Assembly (NCBI RefSeq): GCF_003711515.1
Contig: NW_021167086.1
Location: forward strand, 829,149 to 893,148
Direction of reading: 5' to 3'
Length of the DNA stretch: 64,000 nucleotides
Source: Sodiomyces alkalinus F11
Lineage: Eukaryota; Ascomycota; Sordariomycetes; Glomerellales; Plectosphaerellaceae
The notes under the pieces were generated by a model that saw only the letters and a program-made list of their open reading frames with translations, was not told the DNA's origin and did not search any database. Shown here one piece after another: positions 11,805 to 24,126 of this stretch; position 1 is the stretch's first letter; every line of letters starts with the position of its first letter. The position numbers were made by a program, and so were the translations under genes.

Positions 11805-14485
11805 TTAAAACCCACGGTATTGCCTGTAGCCGGAATATCCGGCCCCGCCATTGTCGTACGAAGAATCCCAGCCGCCGCTCCCAACGTTGGGCAAAGTCGG
11901 CTGTCGTTCAAGATCTTGACCCACGGGCGCCGCCCCGGAGACGAGGTTTTCCCGGCTCTGGTCGCGCTGGTGGCCATACATCGGTGCGCCCTGTGTGGTG
12001 AGCGCTCGGTAAGATCCGTTGCTCCCGTTGCTGGTGCTGTTCTTGTGGCGGTAGCTGTTGTACGTGGCCGCCGCTGCCTTGTCGTACACGTCGGGAGTAG
12101 CCGACCGAGCCTTGATCGATTGTCTCTTCTCCACCGTCGAGGCCATCGAGAAGGTCGTCTCACCGTTGGGTCCCAACTCCGGATCTTTTCGGTCTAGAAG
12201 GAGCGAGTTTCGAGCGTCGAGCGGTGTCAATGTGTCCATGTCGCGCTGCATTTTCTCTGTAGTCGCGGTGAGGAGTTAGCATCCTTTCTCAATTTGGCTT
12301 GTGAAAAGATAAACGTAAAAATAAAAAAAGATTAAAAAAAAAAGAAAAGAAAAGAAAAGAAAAGAAAAGAAAAGAAAAGAAAAGAAAAGAAAANNNNNNN
12401 NNNNNNNNNNNNNNNNNNNNNNNNNNNNNNNNNAAAAGAAAAGAAAAGAAAAGAAAAGAAAAGAAAAGAAAAGAAAAGAAAAGAAAAAAAAAGGGGGGGG
12501 GGAATCTCTTGCTAAACGTACCCATTTCCTTCCTGCGCTTCCGGTGAGGATTCGTCTTGCAGCAGGCCTCCACGGCGTTCCAGATGATCAGGATAGCGAG
12601 AATACCGGTGAGCGCAGATTGCACCGCAATCAAAACCACGCCCGTGATGGTTTGTGTCGTCTGCCGGATGCCAAACTGTTCCACGAACACGAGGATGCAG
12701 GCCACCGACAACACGCGGACCACCTGGATGACGATGTGGATGATGTTGCCCGAACGGCGTTCGAACGGCTTCTTCCAGAGCAGCAAGCCGAGCAGCAGCG
12801 CCTCGACGATGAGCTGGCCCGAAGCCTGGACGAGGCCGTGCCCGTTGCCCGCGGCGATGATGCAGCCCTTGGCGAACATGTACAGGATCACCGGCACGAA
12901 CAGCCACCAGTAATCCTTCTTGTACGAGTCGTAGAAGAGCGAGTACTTGACCCAGATCTCCTTCTTCTCGTACAGCCCAGACGGGTCGCCCTCGGCCTGC
13001 TTGAGCTTGCGCGCCGTCGACCAAATCTTCCACGTGAAGAAGGCGAGGATGCCGGTGAAGATGGCCAGGGTCACGCCGGCGAGCGTCTTGGCCGCCCACG
13101 AGTCGCCGTGCGTGAACTGGAAGACGCAGTAGAGCACCCAGACGCCGTAGAGGAGCAGGATAAGCGACGTGATGGCCCGGGCAATGGAGCCCCAATAGTG
13201 CTCGCGGAACCCGGCAAGGCTCTGGGGGAAGCTGCCGAATAGCGCCCAGAACTCCAGTACCACCTTGACGAGCAGGATGCTCACGACGATGGCCGCGACG
13301 ACAATGGCCACAATGAGCAAGACGGTCATGAACGTGTTGGACTGCGGCACGCTCAGTTGCTCGACGTAGGCCTGGATGCCCTCGACCGTCTTGGTCAGGT
13401 CGTCCGAGCCGCCGGATCCGCCGCCTTCGCCGCCCACGCTCGTCTCGATTTGCCGCGCCAGGAGCACGGAGAAGTCCTGCAGCGCTCTCTTGGCGCCCAT
13501 AAAGCCCTCGCTGCTCTGGGACGTCGACTCGTCGGGGAAGACGAGCGTTGTCTTCCGGAGGAGCTCAAAGCTGTCCTTGGTCAGGTCGCCGCCGGTGGCG
13601 CCGCGGAAGTCGTCGATGCCCTGCTGCAACTGGGACCAGGGAAGGAGGCCGGTGGAGAAGGCAAAGTTCTTGGTGAAGCTACGGTAGACGGGCGGATAGT
13701 TGACCGACAACATGCCGTTCATGGCCATTCCTTGGAACCAGCCCACCGTCTCGGTGAAGCTGGGGCTCGGCGTGCCGCCACCGGCCGCTGCGCCGCCGCC
13801 GGACAGAACAGCCCCCAGGGCGGAGACGCCAGTGGCAATGAGGGCGAGACCCGCAACGCCGCAAGCGACATACGAAACGACGGCCAAGTCGGTCGTCTTG
13901 CCGTTGGTGACCCGGGACTGAATGCAAGCCACGCTCTCGCCACCGTCCTCTTTCGAATTCAGTTTCAGGGTTGCTTGGGCGGCGATATCAGGGACCTGGA
14001 AGGCGATATTCGGGACCATATCGGCGAATTCGGCGGGAATCTCCTGCACTCCGCGAGCACCAAAGGTTCCCTCGGGCACTAGCAACTAGTTGTTAGCATT
14101 GCGGACCCGTCGTGTTGCTCCTTTGGCCCCTCGAGAACTCTTGTGATAGAAGGGGCTTCTTACCAGGACAGAGCTGCGAGACAAAAGTAGAGCGATGGCA
14201 GGGGTCGAAAGTGTTGGCATAGATTTCATTTCCATAGGCGGTGACCCGGAGCTCGGCCGTCACATTTTGCACCTTGGTGCTGGTGCCCTCGACGTCGAAC
14301 GTGATGGTCTTGTTTCCGTGGTTGTACGCGATATCCACCCTTTGTACCTGGATGGCCTCGTTGGGGCCGCAGTTGGTGAATCCGATGGTAGAGAGGATGT
14401 TGTCACACACGACGCCACTGGCCAGGGCAGAAATAGCCAACATCAACTTTCCTGGCCCCCATTTGAAGCGTGGATGCCGTGACAT
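11805..14485 (-). CDS. FLC / TRP-like multi-pass membrane protein with ML-like domain
   Basis: Three minus-strand exons (14164-14485, 12522-14078, 11805-12256) encode 776 residues, close to the length of yeast FLC proteins. A signal peptide covers about residues 1-26. The luminal ML-like domain follows with its cysteines (for example TNCGPNEAIQ and FDPCHRSTF). The TRP-like region begins with a hydrophobic segment near 168-193, has a long loop, then about eight further membrane segments between about 350 and 620. The last exon gives a 150-residue Ser/Asn/Gly-rich cytoplasmic tail. Fungal FLC proteins act in the ER or plasma membrane and have been linked to flavin transport, calcium homeostasis and cell wall integrity; which role applies here cannot be read from sequence. 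Intron 2 (12257-12521) contains an AAAAG repeat interrupted by an assembly gap. Coding sequence is not affected by the gap. The paralogue within the FLC family is not determined. Confidence 0.9.
12342..12487. repeat. AAAAG pentamer repeat with assembly gap (N) inside FLC-gene intron
   Basis: AAAAG units run on both sides of 40 unresolved bases at 12394-12433. The whole tract lies in the second intron of the FLC family gene, where it gives a CTTTT-rich sequence on the coding strand. The true length is unknown because the gap sits inside the repeat. Confidence 0.9.
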
Positions 14486-17400
14486 GGCTGTTGTTGTTTT
14501 TCGTTGTTTTGTGATGGTGCTATGTAGTAGTTGCTGTCAGATGTTGAAAATGGATGTGACGGTTGCGAAAGTTCGTGTTCAGGGAGTCGGTCCCGAAGAT
14601 TGTAAAAAATCGGTCTATACCTCCGACGTATTCTATCCGTTATAGGAATTCCAAAAATTTCCTTTTTCGCTAAACAAAAAAAGAGACCCAGAATGTTATG
14701 CTGGCATGGAGTGGCTGTCTGAGTGCGATATTTTTCGTGGTGTTCGCTATTGTTTTGCGGTATAATGAAAGATGTCGGCCAGTCCCTCTGGGATACCGGT
14801 TCAGAAAATGCCGGAAAAATGAATGGGGAGGAGTTAAAAAAAGTGTATATCGTAAAGGGGCGACTCGATCAAGAGGCGTCAGAATCGGAGGTTGGGATAA
14901 AGAGTGATTGTTTCGATGGGCGGACGGACGGTCGGCGGACACACAAAGGTGTCAAAGAAGCACAGCTTTGAGTAAAAGAAGATGGCCAAGGATCAACCTG
15001 GAACGAATAGAAAACAAAGCAAACGGTCGCGAATGGTGATGGAGTGAAGGGAGTGGCCCGGAGTTGAAGGAGCTTTCCCTTTCACTCTCTCGATAGTTTT
15101 GGTATGGCCTCAATCTGCTCGAGGCAGTTGGGGGGGGTGCTGCTGCCAACGCTGTTGTTGATGGATGGGCGAACAGCGTTACGACAGAAGAAGAGTTAGG
15201 AGGGTAAGGATGGACCGAGAGAGTGCGAGCATAAGCGAGCGAGCGAGTGAGTGTCAGAAAGAGGGTGGAGGCCGAGTCGGGGATCTAAGTACCGAGACCG
15301 AGACCACGGCGGGTATTTTGAAACGAGCGGTTGAGTCGAGGACGTATGACGATGATGATGATGATGATGATGGATGCATACCAACAAATGGAGGCTAAAA
15401 AAGACTGACGCGCTAAGGAGAGACTGAACGAGGTAGCATTTGCGAAACGACGATGCAAATCAGTGGAGAGAGTGAATTGGCAAGAGGACAGGACGAGGAG
15501 AAGGGAGAGGCAGCTCAAGGGGAAGGCAGGAAAAAAAGGAAGATTGTCCGTGAGTCTCGAAATTGCAATGTTGATTGGTGGATAGGCGTTCAAACAGGGA
15601 AGGAAGTTGTACGGCGTACCTTACGTTGTATGAACAAGTTAATACCTGCAGTGCAGTACCGCACCTGCACCCCTGAAGGCTCTGTGTCTGTGCATCGATC
15701 CTGCCTGACCCAGACCCAGACCCAGACCCAGACCCAGACACGAGGAAAGCGGCAGTGGATACAGTATAGGTACGGAGGACTATTCGTACGTACGTTTTCG
15801 TAGAACGTATAGGTAATTAATTCGTTCGTACAATGTAATGTGTATTCTCTAGGTATCTTTCGGTCCATTAGCAGTGAGGAGGCTGTTGCATTATCCGTAC
15901 TTCGAACGGTACACTATCGTGTCCATAGGTAGTGTTCGTTAAACGCTTACAACGGGCATCCCTGTCTTGGGTTACCATCACGATGATGCCGTCTCATCTG
16001 ATATGGCGGCGAGCCCACGACAACTCATCACTTTGTATCTAGCCCGAACGCAGGGATCTAATTTCTGCCCCCCTTGTGCTAATTACAACGTACAGTGTAC
16101 ATACACAATCCACAGGAGAACGCTATGAAAACAAAAGACATCCATCCCCTGGTGGGCTATGTACACTAACTATTTCGACTTCTGCGACCATGTGGAGCCG
16201 TAACGTCTCATGTTAAATGTCCCGGCGCCGTTACCGCTTGGCTCGGCAGGGTTGACGTGGAGCTGTCCAGGGGTTCCGTTCCGTTCGCGCGCTTGTCATG
16301 CATTGATTGGCTGTGACCGCCGCCACGGTCTTGGCTTGCTCGGTTCTGAAACAGTCAGATGAGATAGGTACGGGGTACTTCGTAATAGGAGGTACAACGG
16401 TACCTATTAGTATTACCGCCCATTGCCTTTTGTTGTTCCTCGAACACAATCTTCCCCTATAAAAAGCTGGTTGCAGATAAACTGATGTTGAACTCGGAGG
16501 CTGACCTGAGGGTAGGTGTGGGTCGGAGTGGGGCGAAATGTTGAGCTGAGGGTAGTTATGGGGCTATGTATCTGGGTCACGTGACCAAACACCTTAAAAA
16601 TTCGAGTTCCCTTACGAGAGTACATACGTGGCAAACTCGATATAAACTGTCGCGGCGTTTATTCTCAAGAAACACGTAAATCGTTGACTCCAACTTCCCC
16701 CATATCCTGGAGTGCAGTGCCCCAATTTCAAGGTGGGTATTGGTCGGAAAGCATTCTAAGGATGGGGGAAGACGCAAGCAAGACAGAAGACGCCATGTCA
16801 GGCAGGAAACCCTTGATCATTGACGGGCCCAGTCAACCACGTCAGTTTTCGGGGAGACAGGAGACAGGAGACAGCTGGCTCGACCATTCTCCCTTGATCA
16901 GACTGGTGCTATTCTGTTAGGGAATCGCAGAGCGGAACCCCCTCTTCCTCCTCCTCCCTCCCCCCTTTTCCCCAGGTCATGGCCATGCATCATCAACAGC
17001 TGTCCTCCGTGTCAACCGTGCTCATCTGCCGACGTGACCATCGACACCAGATAGGACCCAATCTGCTCGCTACGTGCCTAACGACGAATGCCTACCGACT
17101 ACCGACTACATATGGAATGGCCCCGATGTGCACAGCATCATCATGAGTAGACCAGCAGATGTCTTGCATTTGGCCAACAAAACAGAAAAGCAGGTCCGTA
17201 CAATATTCATATATACCCATAATACCGGACGATGTTCTATATCCAAGAATCCCAGAGAAGGAGATAATCCGGAGAGAAATGTGTACCATTTATAGCATGG
17301 GGTATTTGTAAAGGTCGTCATGGTAATCCAACTCGTCAGTTCTCTCGGCCTCGCTCATGAAATAAAGACCGCATCATGAAAGAAATCCTCCTCTATAATA

Positions 17401-17579
17401 CTGAGTGGAAGGAAAATAGGAAGAACGAAATGAGGATGGTGAAAATCATGTGGTATCCTTCGTGGTCGGCCGTCAGACTGAAAAATAGGAAGAGAAGAAA
17501 ACAGGGGAAAAAAGAAAGAAAAAAAAAAGGAAATCTAACACATCACAGTATATCAGCACCCCTGGTGAACTACCCTAGA
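14486..17579. other. 3.1-kb intergenic region upstream of the FLC-family gene
   Basis: No gene is supported by codon structure or family resemblance. The region holds the FLC-gene promoter and the 3' end of the large C2H2 gene. It contains a GAT repeat near 15348-15372, a GACCCA hexamer repeat at 15707-15740 and GTACGTAC-type words near 15770-15830. Open frames here are short and coincide with simple repeats. Confidence 0.5.
15707..15740. repeat. GACCCA hexamer tandem repeat
   Basis: About five and a half perfect copies of the 6-bp unit lie in the spacer upstream of the FLC family gene. No function is assigned. Confidence 0.85.
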
Positions 17580-17792
17580 TCACTGACGGGGAAAGAACCC
17601 AGTCCCACCCTGCTGGGGCGATCGCGAGTAAGGCGAGTGGTCAGCCTGGCCAGAATAGCTAGTGGGTGTCATCATCCCCTGCCCTCCGAACATGTCGTAT
17701 CCGATAGGCTGCTGCAGTCCCAGCCCAGTCTGATCAAAAGTCGGGAACGTTTCTAGAGGAGCCTGGGCAATCGGCATGTACTGTTGTTGTTG

Positions 17793-17830
<38 letters not shown>

Positions 17831-20800
17831 GAGGTGCGGTATACGAAGCAGCCGAAGCGGGAACCTGCTGGTAGAACGCATGCTGATGGTAGCCCCGTGC
17901 GCCGAGAGGAGACGAGTCCAAACCCGGATTCGGGCCCCCGAAATGGGAGGACAATGCGGGTCCCTGAAGGGGCGTTGTGTTCGCCACCGGGAAGCCAAAA
18001 GGTCCCTGCGAGCCGGATGGGGGTTGAGGGCACGCCATCACATTAGACGCGTCTAACATTTGACCGGCCGAATACCCCGGCTGCAGGAACTGGGCGAAGT
18101 GGTCCTGGTTTTCAGTTGGATTCGTAGAGTGCTGCCGTGGGCTTGGGCTCGGGAAAGGCGGCCCCCGCCCCGATTGGAGGAAGGACCGCGGCGGAGGGTC
18201 CTGGACCGGGCTGATGACGGTATCAGCCTTAAGCTCCCTGGCCGCCGCCAGGCGGAGCACGGGGAGGCTGATCTGCTCCATATGCTTGGCGAGATGGACC
18301 GTAAGTTTCTTCCACGAGGGGAACGTCTTCCCGCAGAAACGACACGCCTCGTCCTGCGGCTTCAGGCTCGTGTCCGTGTGGCACCTCTCCACTTTCTGCC
18401 AGATGGGATCGGCGGCCCCCGCGCGCTTCAACGCGGCCTTGGTCCGGACCTTGGGTTCCGGGAACCTGTGCTCGCGCACGAGGTGCTGCAGGAAGTTGTC
18501 GCGTCGGTAGCACGTGTGCCGGCAATCGTCCACGTCGCATGTCCACCACTCCAGGTGACGGTGTCCCTCGTTCTCGTGCCGCACCCAGTCCGCCTTGCGC
18601 TTGAAGACCTTGGGATCCCTGCACCCCTCCCACGTGCAGGTGAACGGCTGCACGTCCTCGTGCACATGCTTGGTCCAGTCGGATGGCTTGTTGAATTTCC
18701 TGGACTGGAAGCAGAGCTGGCACTCGAGTTCCGCCGGGAGATGCCGTGTCGGCGGCATGGGGATGTCCCGAGGGAAGCTTTCTTGCGTGATGGCGCCCTC
18801 CATCGGCGCTCCGCCCTCCTCAGCAGCTTCATCATACCTGCCCGATAAGGCGTCGTCCAACGCCCGCGAATCGCCTTTCTGGCCTATGACCCTGGCACTA
18901 CCTCCCGAGCTAAGGCAGAGCCCGCCGCAAGGACAGTTTGCTCCGAGTTGCAAGTGCTTGACCCGGAGTTTGAGCAGGCCCTTGTAACGGATCGTCTGCT
19001 GGTGGGCGATGCGGTCTGCCAGGTAAGTATTCTGTGTTCCCAGGGCCGGGTTGAGACGGATGATGTGCTCGCGGAAGCCGGCCAACGTTGGTGTGATGTC
19101 CTCGATCAACTTGCCGGCATCCAGTTTCAGATTGCTGTCCTCGCGAAGCTCTTCGTCGTCGTCGTCGTCGTCGTCGTCGTGGTCCTCGTCTTCGGCTTCC
19201 AGCTTGACCGCAGTCGCCAGCGTCGCCACCGGAGGGCCGCCGTTCTTGCGCCACATGTCGGCGAGATTCGAATACGTCTCGCCGGTGCCGGTGCCGGTGC
19301 CGGTATTCCTGTGCAAGTCGGACTTGCTTCTCGGCCTTTGGAGTTTGTTCTTCACCTGCAGGCCGGTGAAGGGGCTCTTCGGCGACACGTTGGGGGCGGC
19401 GCTGATGGAGCCCGAACGGGCGTGAGTGGTGCCGATGGAAGCAACGCTGTTCCCCATGGAAACGAGAGCGGTGTTGATGCTGGGCGTCGGCATCTTCTTC
19501 GCGCCCCAGCTAGACGACCGGGAGGGCGGTGCTAGGTGGGGGAACGTCTCCCGCTTGTCAAGGGCCGGGGCCGGGGCCGGGGCAGGGGCAGGGGCAGGGG
19601 CAGGGGCAGGGGCCACGCCCTCTTCGCTGGTGCCATGCCCGTCGTCCTCATGCTGACTCCGAGCCCGTTTGAGGAGCTGGCTTGCACTTGGCCCTCGCAC
19701 GAAGTCGCGCAGGTCCTTTAGGAGACTCGGGCGACGACCATTCTCTCGATCCGCCCGACTGATGGACAACTTCTTCAGAAGCCTCCCGCTAGTGATGCCT
19801 TCCATATCAAGGTCGATGAGGCTGGGCAAGCTACGTCGTCTGGTGCCCCAGGTCGCCGCCCTCGAGACGATCGACTCGTTATCTTGGCACATTCTGTTGA
19901 ATCGAGCAATGGCCGCGTTGGACGACTCGGGCTGAAACCGACATCCGTTCGGGTCGAGGATGGGGTACGTCATCGGCGCATTCCCCCATCGGTGGTTCGA
20001 GTGTAGCATGTCCAGGTCCGTCTGATCCATATTGCCGCCCTGGGGAAGGATATAGAGCTGGCCCCCTTCAAACTTATTCTGGGTCAGATGCCCCAAAGGA
20101 ATGCCGTCGTCAGGACTGTCGGCAGAAGAGGCTGGCTCGTTATACGGTCCCAGGCTCGGTTGGAGACGCTCCTGTGGAGGACTCTGTACCAAGCTGTCGG
20201 ACAGCCACTGATCAACATTCTGGTTCTTTTCCTCGATCTCACGACGTGTCACCATCTCATTGACGCTCGCCACCTCGACGGACGGCCTTCTGCTGGGTTC
20301 AAGTCCTCCAGGGCCACCCCGGTGCGAGATAGAAGGGGCCCGACTGCGCATGATGTCTCCGTCGTGTTTGGGAGGAGGTGGTGGAGGAGGAGGCATGAAT
20401 GCGGCCTGTGCATCGGAATACATGAGGTCACCTACTGCTGCCAAGCCCCTGGCGGACCTGCCGGGTTCGTCGCCGTCGCCGTCGCCGTCGCCGCCGTCGT
20501 CGTCGTCATCAAAGGTGAGGGTGCGCTCCAGTGATGGAGCGGTTGGAGCATCATCCTTGCCCCAGAGCGAAACCGTTACGCGCGGGCTCTGCACCTGCTC
20601 AGTCATGACAGGGTGCGGAGGCGGCGCGGCGATGCCGTCCTCGCTGGAACGGCCGCTTCGGCTGGGGTCTGGGGTGAGTTCGGAAGCGGGATGGAAGGGG
20701 GCGACTGGAATGTTTGTCGGGTGGGAAGTGAAAGGTTTATGAAGGTCTCTTGGTGAGACCGAAGGGGGAAGGAGGTCGACCTGTGAATGTGAATGTGAAT

Positions 20801-21323
20801 GTGAATGTGAACGGGGGAAGGTCCTCTGGTCACAGACAGGGGACGCGGTGTGTATAGACGCCGTTTGGCCGGGACTGAGAGGGTAGGTTCCTTCGGATAG
20901 CGGGTCGGGGGACTCAGTCTGGCCGCCGCCGCGAATAGCGGAAGCCGCTGGGTTTTCGAAACTGTCGGTCCTACTCGCAGGTATGACATTATCTTCGTCC
21001 AAGAAGCTAGGACTGCAGCCCTCGAGGTCGTTGAAGTCAAGGCCGAAAAAAAAGTCAGGGTCGCCAAGTTCGCTGTATTCGCTCGGTTGCAGGTGGCTGT
21101 TCAGAGTAAGGACAGACTCGGCCGGGGTATTGGTATTATCCAGGCCAGGAGACGCGGCGTTGCTGTGGTAGGGCGTGGGGAAGGCAGAGAGGTGATTCGG
21201 GCTCGTCGTAGCGCCAGAGAATCGGGGGTCAAGATCGGCAGACGGTGCATCGTCCCGGGAGAGTGTGGGCGGGACGGGCTTGCGACGAAGATACGGACCA
21301 GACAAGGTGTAGCTCGAAGCCAT
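17580..21323 (-). CDS. Large C2H2 zinc-finger protein, probable transcription regulator
   Basis: A single uninterrupted minus-strand frame encodes 1,247 residues. The first 850 residues are Pro/Ser/Asp-rich and probably disordered, with an HS dipeptide run, acidic clusters, a Pro run and an Ala-Pro repeat near 570-586. Four C2H2-type fingers lie at about 867-1014. They begin CQLC, CTWEGC, CDVDDC and CRFC, the last ending HLAKH; the spacing is irregular in the first two. The C-terminal 230 residues are Pro/Gln-rich, with a glutamine run of about 16 near 1165-1180 encoded by CAG and CAA codons. The architecture suggests a nuclear DNA-binding regulator with activation-type flanks. Similar fungal proteins exist, but I cannot name the target genes. 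It is divergent from the DUF202 gene across a 2-kb spacer. The lack of introns is unusual for a protein of this size but fits the clean frame. Confidence 0.88.
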
Positions 21324-23346
21324 CGCGGCCCGGGCCGAGGAGGAGGTGACGCGTTGAGCTAAAGTATTGCGTCGGAACGGAGGTTGAACCCCTGGAAAAA
21401 AGCAACGGGGGAAAGGACGCGATGATCCGGATGCGAATGGCCCTGGTGAGTACCAGGAACAATATTATTGGAACCTCAGGGAGTTGATGTCATCCTCCGC
21501 AGAAAGCCAATTGGCTCTGGAGGCAGCAGGGGGAAGTCTCGCGCGCCGAGTCGGAGAAGGCAAGATGAAATGAGAGGAGATTCAAGATGGACCGAGGGGC
21601 GAAGGACGATGCGCGAAGGACGAGGCGCGAAGGACGACGAGCGAGGGGCGAAGAGCGAGGAGAAAAGGCGGACTATAGAACAGGGCGGGGTGGACAGGGG
21701 CAGGCAGCCGCAGCGGCAATCGCGAAGCTTTGAATATCGATCAAGGCCTGGTGCATGGAGACGCGTGGGGTGAAAGTAGAAGACTGTATGTATCTGTGGT
21801 CTCGTCTCCCGATCTCGAAGAAACAAAATAGGGAATGAAGACGAGCCAACCGAGAGGTTTCGGTGACCGAATGAAAACGCAGAATGAGGACACGACCGCG
21901 CGCTTATGAAGACTTCTGCAACAAGAAACAGTGGTCAGTGGTCAGGGGGCATTGGGCAGCGCGGCAATAAACTGTTTAATTTGGGTAGGTCGAGAGCTTC
22001 CTCAGTCGCAGCATCTGCATGAGTAGGAGAGACACTGAAGATGAAGAGGAGAAGAGAAGAAGAGAAGAGAAGAGAAGAGAAAGAAGGACTGCAAAGCTGC
22101 TCGAGGCCGGTAGAGTCTAGATACCAAGTACTGCAGGTCTAGTGGCGGAGCGAAGCCTTCTCAGCCGCGGAAGCTGGGAACGTAATAGTGGGAGACAGTG
22201 GCTGGAGGCTATGATGCAGGGCTGTGGGTTGTGGGTTGTGGGTTGTGGGTTGTGGGTTGTGGGTTGTGGGTTGTGGGTTGTGGGTTCGGGGGGTTGCGGG
22301 GGGTTGGAATAGTTGGAATATGCCTTGCGGTGCTGTAACGCTGTACGTGCAGCCGTTTGATTCCAACAGTCGGGCGGTTGGGGAACCTTATGTCAGCGGC
22401 ACGTTGTAATACTTCGTAGTACATTCGTAGAATACGTTGTAAGGTACAGGTAGTTGGGACCAAGAGGGTGGGGCAGAAGGTGAAAGTGGAGATGCGGGAC
22501 AAATCCGCTGACGGCTGGGAGCGAATGTACACGTGTACCTACCCTACCTGAGCGAATGTGGCAGGGCAGCCAGGTGATAGGCTTGAATTCACTACTTCGT
22601 ACGATGGTGGCAGTGATGATGGCGGTGCAGTGTCAACGAAACAGGATAAAGCTTTTGAGTCGGCTCCAATAGTGCAGTGCGTGTGGAGATTAGAGGGACA
22701 ACACCAGATAACACAGGGCGACTGAAGGAAAGACCGACGAAATACCTAGAGACGAAGAGGATAAAGAAGAGGAGAAAAGAAAAGAAAAGGAGGGGTATTC
22801 CGTTCGTCTACCCAGGTAATCTCGAAACCGGAGGGAAGTCTCCGTGTACTACTAACTCTACACGTGTATAGGTAGCCCTCCTAGGATCGCAGGACACCGA
22901 GAGCGGGCGGCTTAGGAGTTTTGATTCCACAGCAGTGCCGAGCCATCGCATTCATCGCGACCAACCAGTTGATACCAACCTGTGATGTCGTTTCTCGGTT
23001 CACCGTTCTGGACGAAGTACGTACACAGCTGATTTGCTTGATTTGAGACGGGCGAGACGCTCAGAACAGTCAGGAATGTCGTCCAATCACGACTCGCTTA
23101 TCTAAGCCGATTATCTCATTCCCCCTCCACATCACGAGCTCACCCAACACCGTTGCTCTCTCTCATCTTTATTCAAGGAAAGAGGCGACTCATCCGCCAT
23201 CAGAATTCCAGCTGATCAACTTACTTCAAAGATCCCATGTTAAATGATTGAACTCCCAACAATACTTGTACACTTATATTCTCCATCTGATTTGATTTGA
23301 ATTTGATCTGAGGCTGGTCGTCCGTGGAAACGACCAGGCCGTCGTC
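21324..23346. other. Divergent promoter region between the C2H2 and DUF202 genes
   Basis: No gene is supported. The first 500 bp are purine-rich (GAGGCGAAGGACGA-like direct repeats near 21595-21660) and probably the C2H2 leader and promoter. An AGAAG repeat lies near 22040-22080, a TGTGGGT minisatellite at 22223-22285, and TACTTCGTA and TACGTTGTA words at 22410-22418 and 22433-22441. Promoter elements of the DUF202 gene must lie towards the right end. Confidence 0.5.
22223..22285. repeat. TGTGGGT heptamer minisatellite, nine perfect copies
   Basis: Nine uninterrupted copies of the 7-bp unit lie about 0.9 kb upstream of the C2H2 start and 1.1 kb upstream of the DUF202 start. Each unit contributes one GGG run on the plus strand, so a G-quadruplex is possible in principle. 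The unit is not the usual fungal telomere repeat. Confidence 0.92.
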
Positions 23347-24126
23347 ATGTTCCAGGTGCGTTCATCATTCCCTCCCTCGACCTTTGCAAATGTCTTCGGA
23401 TGTCACGTAAAACATATACATACATATTCCCCACTTTATACTTACCCTCACCCTCCACTTGAACAGCCAAACCCCGAAGACCACCTCCACCTTCGCCTAC
23501 ACCGGGCCAGGTCCGTAGTCCTAACATCCGATGAGTACGTCGAAATCCAATGAAAGCCTCCCTTTTTCCTCCCCTCTTTCAGTCTCCAATATCCTCCGCT
23601 CTCCCGCTTATTTTCGGCCGTTCAATTCCCCACCAGGCTCGTCGAGATCCGCGCCGCCCAGCGCACCTTCGAGGGAGCCTACATGAGGACCGCCCTCGGC
23701 CAGTTCTCCTTTGCCCTCATCATCCTCAAAGTCTTCACCGCCGAGTTCTACGCCATCGGGGCCCTCTTCGCCGTCTACGGCGCCGCCGTCATGTTAGTCG
23801 CCATGTACCGCCGCTACGAGGGCAATCGCCAGTTCTTCACCTCCCCGGCACCCTGTCCCCACCACCACCACCATCCTCCTCCTCCTCGGCAGCAGCAGCA
23901 ACAACAACCGCGCCAGGAGTACCGGCAGGAGCAGAACGGGGATGACGAAGACGACTACGAGCCGAGACCGCCGTGTGATCTGTGCCGCGCTTTCGGCGCC
24001 CCGGAGCCGGTCAGGAAGTTTCGGACCTCCGGGAACAGCGTCGCTTTGCTTGCGGCCTTCAGCCTCTCCGCTTATATTGTCCTCTTGGTCTTGACATGGC
24101 AGCTTACCCATGATCCCAGCAGTTAA
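23347..24126 (+). CDS. DUF202 family small membrane protein
   Basis: Three exons (23347-23355, 23467-23534, 23637-24126) encode 188 residues. The first exon contains only Met-Phe-Gln. The sequence EIRAAQRTFEGAYMRTALGQ, followed by a hydrophobic segment, resembles the start of the DUF202 domain, in which a basic-acidic amphipathic helix leads into the first membrane span. There are three predicted spans: about residues 50-66, 70-86 and 160-180. Between spans 2 and 3 is a His/Pro/Gln-rich and acidic cytoplasmic or luminal loop (HHHHHPPPPRQQQQQQ, then DDEDDYE) and a CDLC pair. Fungal DUF202 proteins include the membrane portions of vacuolar transporter chaperone subunits, but this protein lacks an SPX or polyphosphate polymerase domain. 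The function is unknown. Exon boundaries use GTGCGT and GTACGT donors and close in frame. Confidence 0.85.

Noticed and set aside
12512..13242. Long frames on both strands over the FLC-gene coding exon
   Set aside because: These are shadows of the GC-rich true exon. The membrane-protein reading on the minus strand has hydrophobic spans and family motifs; the others are Arg/Pro- or Glu-rich artefacts.
15342..15375. GAT/ATC repeat as a coding Asp or His run
   Set aside because: It lies in a spacer with frames on both strands broken nearby. It is best explained as a simple microsatellite.
22223..22285. Telomere or interstitial telomeric repeat
   Set aside because: The unit TGTGGGT is not the TTAGGG repeat used by filamentous ascomycetes, and genes lie on both sides.
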